Part shown: in pieces, positions 24,823 to 33,397 of the stretch
Layout of the letters: each line of letters starts with the position of its first letter
How positions within the stretch are numbered: position 1 is the stretch's first letter
Source of the DNA: Rhodocyclales bacterium RIFCSPLOWO2_02_FULL_63_24
GTDB lineage: Bacteria; Pseudomonadota; Gammaproteobacteria; Burkholderiales; Rhodocyclaceae
Direction: 5' to 3'
NCBI GenBank assembly: GCA_001828935.1
Contig: MHZX01000103.1
Span: forward strand, 11,393-58,749
DNA: 47,357 nt
Notes under the pieces: model-generated
Databases searched by the model: none
What the model was told of the DNA's origin: nothing
The model's input: the letters and a program-made list of their open reading frames with translations, nothing else
Translations under genes and position numbers: made by a program

Positions 24823-27690
24823 TCATACGGTCGCGCCCTCGCTGCCGAGGAAGAAGGAGAAGGTGGCACCCCTGCCCGGTTCGGCCTGCGCGTGGATTTC
24901 GCCGCCGTGACGGCGGATGATGCGTTGCACGGTGGCCAGGCCGATGCCGATGCCTGGAAACTCGTCCTCCCGGTGCAGGCGTTTGAAGGGCTGGAACAGC
25001 ATATCGACATGGGCCATGTCGAAACCTGCGCCATTGTCGGCGACGCAGATGCAGCGCTGGCCCTTGACCTCGTCGGCATACACCCGGATGCGGGGCTGCG
25101 CGACTTTGCCGGTGTATTTCCAGGCATTGCCCAGCAGGTTTTCCATCACGACTTCGATCATTCGTCCGTCGCCCGTGGCGGCCAACCCGGACTCGATTTG
25201 GCTGCTCACCTGCCGCTGCGGTTCGCCGCGAGCCAGGTCGTCGAGCAGTCGCGCCGTCAGCGCCGAAACGTCTACCGCATCGCGCCGCATATCGCCGCGC
25301 GTACTGCGCGAGAGCGCGAGCATGCCCTCGATCAGTTCGCCCATTCTGCGGCTGGCGATGTCGATCTGTTCAAGGTAGAGCCTGGCCTCGCCCGCGATCT
25401 GGTCGCCATGGTCTTCGATCAACGCATCAGAAAAGCCCCGGAGGGCACGCAACGGCGCGCGCAAGTCGTGCGAGACGGCATAGGCGAAGCTGTCGAGTTC
25501 GGCGTTGGCGGCAGTCAGTTCGGCGGTGCGCTCGACCACGCGGCGCTCCAGGTCGGCGTTGAGGCGAATGACCTCCTGCGCCGTCCGTTCTGCGTCCTGC
25601 CGTGCCGCCGCCATTTCCCGGTACAGCGCCAGGTTGGCCAGCCCCACCGACATCGCATCGGCCAGCGCCTGCTGCAATTCGAGTTCCTCGTCGCTGGCCC
25701 GATGCGGGGTGGCCCAGTAGCAGCCCAGCGCGCCCACCGGATTTTCGCGGCCGATCGGCACCATCGCCAGGCTCTTGACGAAAGTCGGCCGATAGGCGGC
25801 ATGGGGAATCCGCGGATCGGCGTAAATGTCCTCGATGACCGCCGCTTCGGCATGGAGCATGGTCCAGCCGGAAATGCAGGTTTCGAGCGGGAAGCGCTGT
25901 CCTTTCCACAACGGGCCGATGGCATCCTCGTCGACGTAGTGGCAATGTCCGTCCTCGCGCAGGACCACGGTGGCGCCGTCGGCGCCCGTCAGTTCGCGCA
26001 AGGCGTGGCGGACGATGGCCGCGAGGCCGGCCATGTCCCTCGCCGCCGCGACCTTCTCGACCACTTCGGCCAGGCGGCGCAGCCGGTTCGCGCTGCGATT
26101 CAGTTCATCGACCGTGCGCCGCCGTGCGCTGACCAGGCCGCCTACCTGCGCCAGCAGTTCCGCCACCGCGAACGGCTTGTTGAGGTACTGCTGGATGCCT
26201 TCCTTGAGCAGGCGCACGCGCAGCTCATCGTCGGCCTTGGCGGTGAGCATGACGATCGGCACGTTTGCCATGGCCGGCTGGCGGCGCAATTCGATCACCA
26301 TCTCGTCGCCGCTCATGACCGGCATCATGACGTCGGCCAGGATCAGGTCGGGATGCAGGCTCAGGGCCTTGTCCAAGCCGTCGCGACCGTCGAAAGCGCT
26401 GGCGACGCGGAAATGCGGACGCAAGGTGGCGGCAATGAAGCCGTTCATGTCGGCGTTGTCCTCGACCACCAATACCAGCGGCGCGTCGACGCCGGCCGCC
26501 GGCATCTCGCTCGCGGTCGCCAGCGACGGCTGCGCTCCCAGTTCCTCGATTGCCTGGCGGTCGATCACCTCGTCGAGCGCGCTCGGGGCGCCGAGCGTCG
26601 TGCCGGCCGGCGCCGTCAGCGGCAACCGCACCGAAAACAACGCGCCGCCGCCTGGAGCCTCGTCGGCCGTCACCGTGCCGCCGTGCAGTTCGATGAAATC
26701 CTTGACGATGGCCAGACCAAGCCCGGTGCCGCCATGACGCCGCTGGGCGTCCCCTTCGCCCTGGCGGAAGCGCTCGAAGACGTCCTGGCGCAGCGCCGCA
26801 GGGACCCCGGAACCATTGTCCTGCACTTCGAGCAGCACCTGCCCATCGGCGGCGGACAAGCGCAGGGCGATGGCGCCGCCAACGGGTGTGAACTTGAAGG
26901 CATTGGACAGCAGATTGAGCAGCACGCGCTGCAGCTTTTCTGCATCCAGTTCGGCCGTCAGCGTCTGCGGCACCGACACGGTGTAGTCGATCTGGCGTTC
27001 CGCAGCGAGCGACTCGAAGTGACCGGCCATCGCCCGCACCAGGCGGGCGAGGTCGAGCCGCGACCAGACCAGGGTCATGCGGCCGGCTTCGAGCTTGGCG
27101 GCGTCGAGCAGATCGGTGACGTGGCGGTAGAGCAGGCGCGCGTTGCGCAGCATGAGTTCGGTCTCGCGCCGCTCGGCGACGGGGAAGTCGGCGCTGGCGG
27201 GACGGCGCAGACGCTGTTCCAGCGGCGCCAGGATCAGGGTCAGCGGCGTGCGCAACTCGTGGCTGACGTTGGCGAAGAACTGGCTTTTCAGCTCATCCAG
27301 TTCGAGCGTCTTGTCGTAGAGCTGGGTAATTTTCTCCTTCGCCGCTTCGGCCTCCGCCAGCGCCTGGTCGGTACGCTGCATCGCACGCTGCAGGCGTTCG
27401 AAGAAAAAGGCGAACAGCCCGCCCATGAAGACGAACACCACGATGGAAAAACCGGCCGCCAGGTCTTTCAGGGCAAAAGAGGAAGCCGGCGGTATGAAGA
27501 CGTACCAGACCAGCAGCGCGCTGATGGTCGTTGCGGCGAGGCCGCCGCTCAGTCCGCCGATCCATGCGCTGAAAAACGCGGCGGGGAAGAACAGGAACCA
27601 GACGTAGGGCTTGAGCACGTCCCACAGCAGCCATTGCGCGGCGCAGGCGACAAAGGGCAGCAGGATGGCCAGGCCCAGACGCGCGTTCAC
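24823..27690 (-). CDS. Hybrid kinase with two transmitter cores (TM-HK-REC-GAF-HK)
   Basis: A 955-residue protein. An N-terminal membrane region of about four helices (DUF4118-like, 'PYVWFLFFPAAFFSAWIGGL') is followed by a first kinase core with H-box 'FFANVSHELRTPLTLILAPL' and '[15 protein letters not shown]'. Next come a receiver ('LILADVMMPVMSGDEM'), a GAF domain (about 560-700) and a coiled coil. A second kinase core has 'FAYAVSHDLRAPLRALRGF' and 'GIGIGLATVQRII'. Two complete transmitters in one chain are uncommon. The GTG at 27690 overlaps the stop of the preceding sensor gene (GTGA), with GGAGG 10 nt upstream, so the sensor and this kinase are coupled. Confidence 0.9.
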   Translation of the reverse strand: MNARLGLAILLPFVACAAQWLLWDVLKPYVWFLFFPAAFFSAWIGGLSGGLAATTISALLVWYVFIPPASSFALKDLAAGFSIVVFVFMGGLFAFFFERLQRAMQRTDQALAEAEAAKEKITQLYDKTLELDELKSQFFANVSHELRTPLTLILAPLEQRLRRPASADFPVAERRETELMLRNARLLYRHVTDLLDAAKLEAGRMTLVWSRLDLARLVRAMAGHFESLAAERQIDYTVSVPQTLTAELDAEKLQRVLLNLLSNAFKFTPVGGAIALRLSAADGQVLLEVQDNGSGVPAALRQDVFERFRQGEGDAQRRHGGTGLGLAIVKDFIELHGGTVTADEAPGGGALFSVRLPLTAPAGTTLGAPSALDEVIDRQAIEELGAQPSLATASEMPAAGVDAPLVLVVEDNADMNGFIAATLRPHFRVASAFDGRDGLDKALSLHPDLILADVMMPVMSGDEMVIELRRQPAMANVPIVMLTAKADDELRVRLLKEGIQQYLNKPFAVAELLAQVGGLVSARRRTVDELNRSANRLRRLAEVVEKVAAARDMAGLAAIVRHALRELTGADGATVVLREDGHCHYVDEDAIGPLWKGQRFPLETCISGWTMLHAEAAVIEDIYADPRIPHAAYRPTFVKSLAMVPIGRENPVGALGCYWATPHRASDEELELQQALADAMSVGLANLALYREMAAARQDAERTAQEVIRLNADLERRVVERTAELTAANAELDSFAYAVSHDLRAPLRALRGFSDALIEDHGDQIAGEARLYLEQIDIASRRMGELIEGMLALSRSTRGDMRRDAVDVSALTARLLDDLARGEPQRQVSSQIESGLAATGDGRMIEVVMENLLGNAWKYTGKVAQPRIRVYADEVKGQRCICVADNGAGFDMAHVDMLFQPFKRLHREDEFPGIGIGLATVQRIIRRHGGEIHAQAEPGRGATFSFFLGSEGATV

Positions 27691-30251
27691 GGCACCCCAT
27701 CCTCCAGCGCCGGCCGTCCCGGCGGATCGAGGAAGGCCAGCGCGTGCGGCGGATCCAGCCCAAGCCGACGGGACAGATCATTGATCTGCTGCTTGAGGGC
27801 GATCATGTCCAGTTCGCGCCCTACCGTGGCGCGGTTGAAACGTTCCAGCTCCTCATTGCGCTGGGCCAGTTCCTCGGTCTGCCGCTGCAGGTCCTGCTCG
27901 ACGGATTTCCGCTCGGTAATGTCGCGGGACAGCATGATGAAATGACGCGCCCCGCCAGCGCGCGTTGCCGCGTCGCCTTCCTTCGATGCCACCGAGAGTT
28001 CGAACCAGCGTGTGCCGCCCTGCAGCGGCAGCGCCACCACGCGGCCATAGTCGGAACCCGCCCTGGCGGCGGCCGCCAGGGCGTCGAGCACGATGCGCGC
28101 CGCTTCCGCGGGCAGCATCTCGCTGACGGTATGTCCCACCAGCTGCACCTCGGGCGCCGCCAGCAGGTTTCCGCGTGCGGCATTCACCTTGACGTAGCGG
28201 CCCTCCGCATCCAGCTCGAAGAGCAGGTCGGGAATCGCCCGCAGCGTCGCCGCAAGATCGCTGGCCAGGGCGCGCAAGGCCTCCTCGGCGAGCTTGCGCT
28301 CGGTGACATCCCGATTCAGTCCGCGGTAGCCGAGCAGCTTGCCCTCGCCGTCGAGTATCGGCATGCCGCTGGTTGCCACATGGCGTGGGCTGCCCGCCTT
28401 GTGCCAGTTGATGTTTTCAAAATCGCGGAAGGACGCGCGCCGCGCCACGGTATCGGCCGTCAGCGCCTTCACCCGGGCCGCCTCCTCGGGCTGCATCAGG
28501 TCGAAGAAGGTCTTGCCGATGAGTTCATCGGGCCGGTAGCCGAGCATGCCCTGCACGCTGTCCGAAACATAGGTGAAACGCCCGTCTTCGCCGATTTCCC
28601 AGATCCAGTCGGCGGATACCTCGACGATGTCGGAGAAGCGCCGCTCGCTCTCGCGCAGGATCCGTTCGGCCCGCTTGCGCTCCGTGATGTCGCGCAGCAT
28701 GCCCATCAGTCCGAACACGGCGCCGTCCGGCCCGAGAATTTGCGCGCCGCTGGTTTCGGCCCAGAATTCCTCGCCGTTCTTGCGCCGGTAGCGCATTTGG
28801 TAGACGCCGCTCTCGCCGCCCACGTCCTTGTGAAAGCGGCGCCGGCCCTGCTCGGCGTAGTCGGCCGGATCGGCATAGCAGAACTCGGTGGTACGCCCGA
28901 CCGCTTCGTCGCTCGTATAGCCGAGCATGCGCGTGAAGGCGGGGTTGATCAGCCGAATCCTGCGCCCGGGATCGGCGAAGACGACGGCATCGGGCATGGC
29001 GTCGAAGATCGCGCGGAAATTCGCCTCGCTCTCGCCCAGCACGCTCTCGACGCGCTTGCGGCGGCGGATATTGACCAGCAGCACGACGATCAGCACCGAC
29101 TGGACGAGGATCAGCACGCCTATGCCGACAATCGGTCCGCCATGTTGCTGCCACAGCGACGGCGGACGATTGACGAACACCGCATGGGCCGGCAGGCGGC
29201 TGGGGTCGCCGCCCCAACGCATGATCTGCGTCCAGTCGAACATCGGGATGCTTTCGCTCACCCGCAATACCCCGGCGGCTGGCGGGCTCGCACCATTCAG
29301 GATGTCGACCACCATCTGCCCGGTGCGGACGCCGGACGCCTCGACGCCGATGACCGAGCCGCCGATGCCGCCGTTGCGCAGGTTGTAGTCGTAGAAGCCG
29401 AACACCGGCGCGCTGGCCGCCTTGACGATCATCCGCTCGGCCTCGTAGGCCAGTGCCACGCGGCCATTCGCATCGACGTTGTACTGGGTGAAGACGACGA
29501 TGCTGCGGGGAGGCAGGCGCGCCACCCGCTGCAGGATTTCGTCGAGCGTGCGACCCGTGGTGTATTCGAATTCAAGCCTGCCGCGCCACGGTTCGAACAC
29601 ACGGGCCGCTTCCTCGACCAGCTTGACGTCGGCCGCGCTGCTGCCCGAGGCGACCAGCACGCGCTGCGTCTTGGGAAAGAGTTCCAGCGCCCGCTCCAGC
29701 GTGCCCTTGATGTCGAACTGGTTGATCTCGCCGACGATGCGGCGGCCGGTCTTTTCCGTTTCCAGCAGCGGCCGGTGCTGGATCGTGATCACCGGGGCTT
29801 GCGGCGCGATTTCCTTGCCGTCGGTGAGCAGGAATTCGAGCGCCGGCTGCTGCAAGGTGACGATCAGGTCGATGCGGCGCGGTGCGTACTTTTTGCGCAG
29901 CACGTCGAGCAGCTCCTGGCGGTAGCCCGGAACGTCCTTGTTGCGCTGCAGGTCGAGGTATTCGGCATACACGCTGGTCACGGGAACGCCGGCGTCGGTG
30001 ATGGCGCGGAAGAAACCCTCGCTGAACAACTCCACACCGCGGCCGCCGTAGCCGTAGGCATACAGCAACAGGATGTGCTGCGCGGAAGCCGCTGGCGCCG
30101 CGACTGGCTGCGCTTGCGCCGCGCGGCCGCCGGCGCCGCCGAGCAGCGCCACCAGACAAAGCGCCGCGCACAGCCAGCGGCCGGCACCGCCGCGCCACCA
30201 TGCGCGCCCTGGTCCATCCGGCGAAAAGCCGTGGGCGTCCTTGGGTCTCAT
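27687..30251 (-). CDS. Periplasmic-binding-domain / triple-PAS sensor lacking a kinase core
   Basis: An 854-residue membrane sensor. A signal/anchor segment (about 25-47) is followed by an ABC-type substrate-binding domain like those of the ABC_sub_bind family (about 55-330; 'ILLLYAYGYGGRGVELFSEG', 'FYDYNLRNGGIGGSVIG'). A transmembrane helix ('VGIGVLILVQSVLIVVLLV') leads to three PAS/PAC units ('FRAIFDAMPDAVVFADPG', 'FSDIVEVSADWIWEI', 'LRAIPDLLFELDAEG') and a C-terminal coiled coil. No H-box, HATPase, GGDEF or other output follows; the protein ends at the next gene's start. The ATG at 30251 overlaps the upstream gene by 4 nt. It probably passes its signal to the coupled downstream kinase. Confidence 0.88.
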   Translation of the reverse strand: MRPKDAHGFSPDGPGRAWWRGGAGRWLCAALCLVALLGGAGGRAAQAQPVAAPAASAQHILLLYAYGYGGRGVELFSEGFFRAITDAGVPVTSVYAEYLDLQRNKDVPGYRQELLDVLRKKYAPRRIDLIVTLQQPALEFLLTDGKEIAPQAPVITIQHRPLLETEKTGRRIVGEINQFDIKGTLERALELFPKTQRVLVASGSSAADVKLVEEAARVFEPWRGRLEFEYTTGRTLDEILQRVARLPPRSIVVFTQYNVDANGRVALAYEAERMIVKAASAPVFGFYDYNLRNGGIGGSVIGVEASGVRTGQMVVDILNGASPPAAGVLRVSESIPMFDWTQIMRWGGDPSRLPAHAVFVNRPPSLWQQHGGPIVGIGVLILVQSVLIVVLLVNIRRRKRVESVLGESEANFRAIFDAMPDAVVFADPGRRIRLINPAFTRMLGYTSDEAVGRTTEFCYADPADYAEQGRRRFHKDVGGESGVYQMRYRRKNGEEFWAETSGAQILGPDGAVFGLMGMLRDITERKRAERILRESERRFSDIVEVSADWIWEIGEDGRFTYVSDSVQGMLGYRPDELIGKTFFDLMQPEEAARVKALTADTVARRASFRDFENINWHKAGSPRHVATSGMPILDGEGKLLGYRGLNRDVTERKLAEEALRALASDLAATLRAIPDLLFELDAEGRYVKVNAARGNLLAAPEVQLVGHTVSEMLPAEAARIVLDALAAAARAGSDYGRVVALPLQGGTRWFELSVASKEGDAATRAGGARHFIMLSRDITERKSVEQDLQRQTEELAQRNEELERFNRATVGRELDMIALKQQINDLSRRLGLDPPHALAFLDPPGRPALEDGVP

Positions 30252-32917
30252 TGCCGCGCCAGTTCCGCCTGCGTACCGCCCTGACGCCCCTGGCGCCGCA
30301 ATTCGAAATGGCGGAAGGCATCGCGCACGGTTTCGAGCAATTCGGCATCGTCCCACGGCTTGGTCAGGAAGCAGAACAGCTCGCCGCGATTGACGGCGCT
30401 GGTGACCGCCTTGAGGTCGGTATAGCCGGAAAGCATCATGCGCACGGTGTCCGGATACATCTCGCGCACCTTGCCGAGAAATTCGCCGCCGCTCATCTCC
30501 GGCATGCGCGCATCGGAAATGACGACGCCGATTTCGCCGCTGGCCAGGAGTTGCAGGCCTTCCATGCCGCTGCCGGCGGTCAGGATCGTGTATCCCTCGC
30601 GCCGGAACAGGCGCTTGAGGGAAGCAAGAATCGGCGGCTCGTCGTCGACCAGCAGCAGGCTGCGACCCGGCAACTGCGCATCCAATGAAAATTCCAGCTT
30701 GCGCCGCGCATGCAGGAATTGCTCGAACTCGGCGGCAGGCACCGGCTTGCTGAAATAGTAGCCCTGCATCTCGTCGCAGTCGCGACGGCGCAGGAAGCTG
30801 AGTTGGGCTTCGGTTTCGACGCCTTCGGCGATCGCCGCGAGCTTCAGGCTGTGGGCCAGCGAAATGATCGCCAGGGCGATGGCGGCGCTGTTGGCGTCGT
30901 GAGTGACGTCGCGCACGAAGGATTGGTCGATTTTCAGGCGATCGATGGCGAAGCGCTTGAGATAGTTGAGCGAGGAAAACCCGGTACCGAAGTCGTCGAT
31001 CGACAGCGTGATCGCCAAGCCCTTGAGCTGTTCCGTGGCATGGATGAAGGCTTCGGCATCGGCCATGACCACGCTCTCGGTCAGTTCCAGTTCGAGGTAG
31101 TTGGCGCCGAGTCCGGTTTCCGCCAGGATCGCGGCCGCCAGCTTGACCACGTCCTGCGCTGCAAACTGCCGTGCCGACATATTCACGGCCACGGTGATCG
31201 GCGGCAGGCCGGCATCCTGCCAGGCCTTGTTCTGCGCGCAAGCGGTACGCAAGACCCATTCGCCGAGCGGCAGGATGAGGCCGCACTCCTCCGCGAGGCC
31301 GATGAAGTCGCCGGGCATCACCAGTCCGCGCTCCGGATGCTGCCAGCGCACCAGGGCCTCGGCACCGATGATTTCGCCGGTACGCAAGCTCAACTGCGGC
31401 TGGTAATGGACCAACAGCTCGCCGCGGTCGAGTGCCCGGCGCAGGCCATTTTCCATGTCCAGCCGCTCCAGGGAGCGGGCATTCATTGCGGCGGTGTAGA
31501 AATGGAATCGGGCGCCGCCCCCGGCTTTGGCCCGGAACATTGCGGCGGCGGCATTCCTCAGCAAGGCGTCGCCATTCTCGCCATCCTTGGGAAACAGGGC
31601 GATGCCGATGCTGCCGGTGAGAAAGAATTCGCGCTCGCCGTTTCTGAACGGCTGCGCCAGCATCGCGAGCAAGGGCTGCGCCAGCTGCGTTGCGACGTCG
31701 GTTTCGCTGGTTTCGGCCACCAGGACGAAGTCGTCGCCTTCGAGCCGCGCCAGCGTGTCCACGTTGTGCATCGACTCGCCAAACCGCGCCGCCACTTCGC
31801 GCAACACCTGGTCCCCGGCGCCATGGCCGAGGCTGTCGTTGATGCTCTTGAAGCGATCCAGATTGATCGTCAATACGGCCAGCTCGGTCCCTGCCTTGCT
31901 GCAGCGATCGATCAGGTGGGCCAGGCGATCGTTGAGCAGGTTGCGGTTGGGGAGTCCGGTCAGGTCGTCGAAATTGGATTTGCGTTCAAGTTGTTCGAGG
32001 TAGCGCCTGCGCTCGCTGACATCCTGCAGCGTCACCACGACACCCGCCAACTGGCTGTTCTCGACGATGGGAGTGCAGGAAAACTCGAGCGGCACGGCAG
32101 TGCCGTCCTTGCGCCGGAACATTGCCTCCTGGGCGTGGATGGCGACGCCCGCCGTGCATGAGGCCAGTATCGGACAATCCTCGTCGGGACGGCTTATCTG
32201 GTCCGCAGCCGGGCGGTAAAAAATCTCGCATGTTTCGCGGCCGAGCAATTCCTCCCGTTGGTAGCCCAGCATGCTGGCCGCGGCGGGGTTGGCGAAATTG
32301 ATGACGCCATGCATATCAACGCCGAAGATGCCTTCCGCCGCCGAGGTCAGAATCAGTTCGCGCTGGTGGTTGAGAACCGCCTGGACCCGTTCGGCTTCGT
32401 TCTGGAGCCGCCGGTTGTCAGCCAGCCGGCGGGCGACCTCGGCTTCGAGGAAGGCATTCTGATCCTTGAGCCAGTCGCGGACGCGCCGGGCTTCGAGCTG
32501 GGTGCGCACGCGTGCGAGGACCACCTCGGGCTGGATCGGCTTGGCGATATAGTCGGCGGCCCCCATGCGCAGCCCGTGTGCCACGTCGCCGGCATCGCCC
32601 AAGGCGGTCAGGAAAATCACCGGAATGTCGCGCGTAACCGCATTCTCCCGCAAGCGATGCAGCACCTCGTAGCCGTCCATCGCCGGCATCATCACGTCGA
32701 GCAGGATCAAGTCAGGATGGGGCTCCTGCAGCGCATAACGCAGCGCGGCGGCACCCGAATTCGCCGCCCTGACGGCATAGCCCCCCGCGGCGAGCAGCTC
32801 GCCCAGCACGAGCAGGTTCTCCGGCATATCGTCGGCGATCAGCAGTGTCGCCCCCGGCGTAGCGTCGGAGGCGTGTGTCGGCGGAAGGGCTTCGTTACTC
32901 ATTCGAGCTATACCCAT
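30248..32917 (-). CDS. REC-PAS-GGDEF-EAL-REC cyclic di-GMP protein
   Basis: An 889-residue soluble regulator. It has an N-terminal receiver (about 22-140, 'LILLDVMMPAMDG'), a coiled coil, PAS (about 185-310), GGDEF, EAL and a second receiver (about 755-875, 'GVVISDARMPEMSGGEF'). The GGDEF signature reads EGDDF, so cyclase activity is doubtful. The EAL residues are intact ('EALVRWQHP', 'NMSARQF', 'ELTES', 'IDDFGTGFSS', 'LKIDQSF', 'AEGVET'), so a phosphodiesterase is likely. It is the first gene of the six-gene signalling unit and the best candidate for its output, with phosphorylation of either receiver tuning c-di-GMP hydrolysis. ATG at 32917 or 32902 may be the start. Confidence 0.92.
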   Translation of the reverse strand: MGIARMSNEALPPTHASDATPGATLLIADDMPENLLVLGELLAAGGYAVRAANSGAAALRYALQEPHPDLILLDVMMPAMDGYEVLHRLRENAVTRDIPVIFLTALGDAGDVAHGLRMGAADYIAKPIQPEVVLARVRTQLEARRVRDWLKDQNAFLEAEVARRLADNRRLQNEAERVQAVLNHQRELILTSAAEGIFGVDMHGVINFANPAAASMLGYQREELLGRETCEIFYRPAADQISRPDEDCPILASCTAGVAIHAQEAMFRRKDGTAVPLEFSCTPIVENSQLAGVVVTLQDVSERRRYLEQLERKSNFDDLTGLPNRNLLNDRLAHLIDRCSKAGTELAVLTINLDRFKSINDSLGHGAGDQVLREVAARFGESMHNVDTLARLEGDDFVLVAETSETDVATQLAQPLLAMLAQPFRNGEREFFLTGSIGIALFPKDGENGDALLRNAAAAMFRAKAGGGARFHFYTAAMNARSLERLDMENGLRRALDRGELLVHYQPQLSLRTGEIIGAEALVRWQHPERGLVMPGDFIGLAEECGLILPLGEWVLRTACAQNKAWQDAGLPPITVAVNMSARQFAAQDVVKLAAAILAETGLGANYLELELTESVVMADAEAFIHATEQLKGLAITLSIDDFGTGFSSLNYLKRFAIDRLKIDQSFVRDVTHDANSAAIALAIISLAHSLKLAAIAEGVETEAQLSFLRRRDCDEMQGYYFSKPVPAAEFEQFLHARRKLEFSLDAQLPGRSLLLVDDEPPILASLKRLFRREGYTILTAGSGMEGLQLLASGEIGVVISDARMPEMSGGEFLGKVREMYPDTVRMMLSGYTDLKAVTSAVNRGELFCFLTKPWDDAELLETVRDAFRHFELRRQGRQGGTQAELARQ

Positions 32918-33310
32918 ACCAGCATCATTGGACTGCCCGAGGCCGATCGTCGATGCAAGGCGAGGGGTCGCGGAAACCTGAAACGGCTGCTGGCATGAGC
33001 CGCAAGACGATCACGCCGGCACCCGGCGCGGCCGACCCATACGTAGGTGTTTCCCTGATCCACCCATTGCCAGCAGTCCGGGAAAGTATAACCCCGGCAT
33101 TTCGTTTCGAGCAGTTTCGCGATCGCCGATTTGCATATCGCTCGACATCCGCCGCTGCGCCTGCACCCGCATTGCAATCGGGCGATGCGGGGGTCAACAC
33201 CACACAACCGAAATGCCTCGCGCAGACGTTCCGCCTTTCGGGATCCGGACCCAGCGCGGCAGGGCTGCATGCACAGAAGGAAGCGGCGATCTGGGCCGGT
33301 TCGGAATGCA
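32918..33310. other. Gene-free stretch upstream of the signalling unit
   Basis: About 390 bp with no supportable gene. Open frames exist on both strands, but their composition (Arg/Cys/Ser-rich, no recognisable domain) looks like chance in GC-rich DNA. The promoter and leader for the minus-strand signalling genes must lie here. No clear riboswitch was recognised; a c-di-GMP (GEMM) motif was looked for and not seen. Confidence 0.5.
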
Positions 33311-33348
33311 CAAGGCCCCGCAAGTCGTGAAACCTGCAGGGCCTTGTT
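33311..33348 (-). terminator. Hairpin downstream of the Fic gene
   Basis: ACAAGGCCC (33311-33319) pairs with GGGCCTTGT (33340-33348), 50 bp beyond the Fic stop codon. It resembles the terminator next to tRNA-Phe at 34968-35001, sharing AAGGCCCCGCA, GTC and GGGCCTTG at the same spacing, which suggests a duplicated element. Confidence 0.55.
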
Positions 33349-33397
33349 TCGCAGATTCACAAAGCAAGTGCAACAATTCCTCCGAAAGTTTGGGACG

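Noticed and set aside
24714..25127. A longer N-terminus for the PAS kinase at 22983
   Set aside because: The added 138 codons lie antisense to the next kinase gene and encode a Ser/Arg/Pro-rich nonsense sequence; the GTG at 24713 has a good ribosome site.
19395..27945. Very long plus-strand open frames (over 1000 codons) opposite the signalling kinases
   Set aside because: They are antisense shadows of clear kinase genes in GC-rich DNA, with His/Gln/Arg-rich compositions and no domain.
30252..31286. Upstream extension of the ABC-binding/PAS sensor
   Set aside because: It is an out-of-frame reading of the GGDEF-EAL gene; the signal peptide begins after the ATG at 30251.
32918..33310. A possible c-di-GMP riboswitch in the leader of the signalling unit
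   Set aside because: No GEMM-like conserved sequence or tetraloop-receptor pattern could be found.
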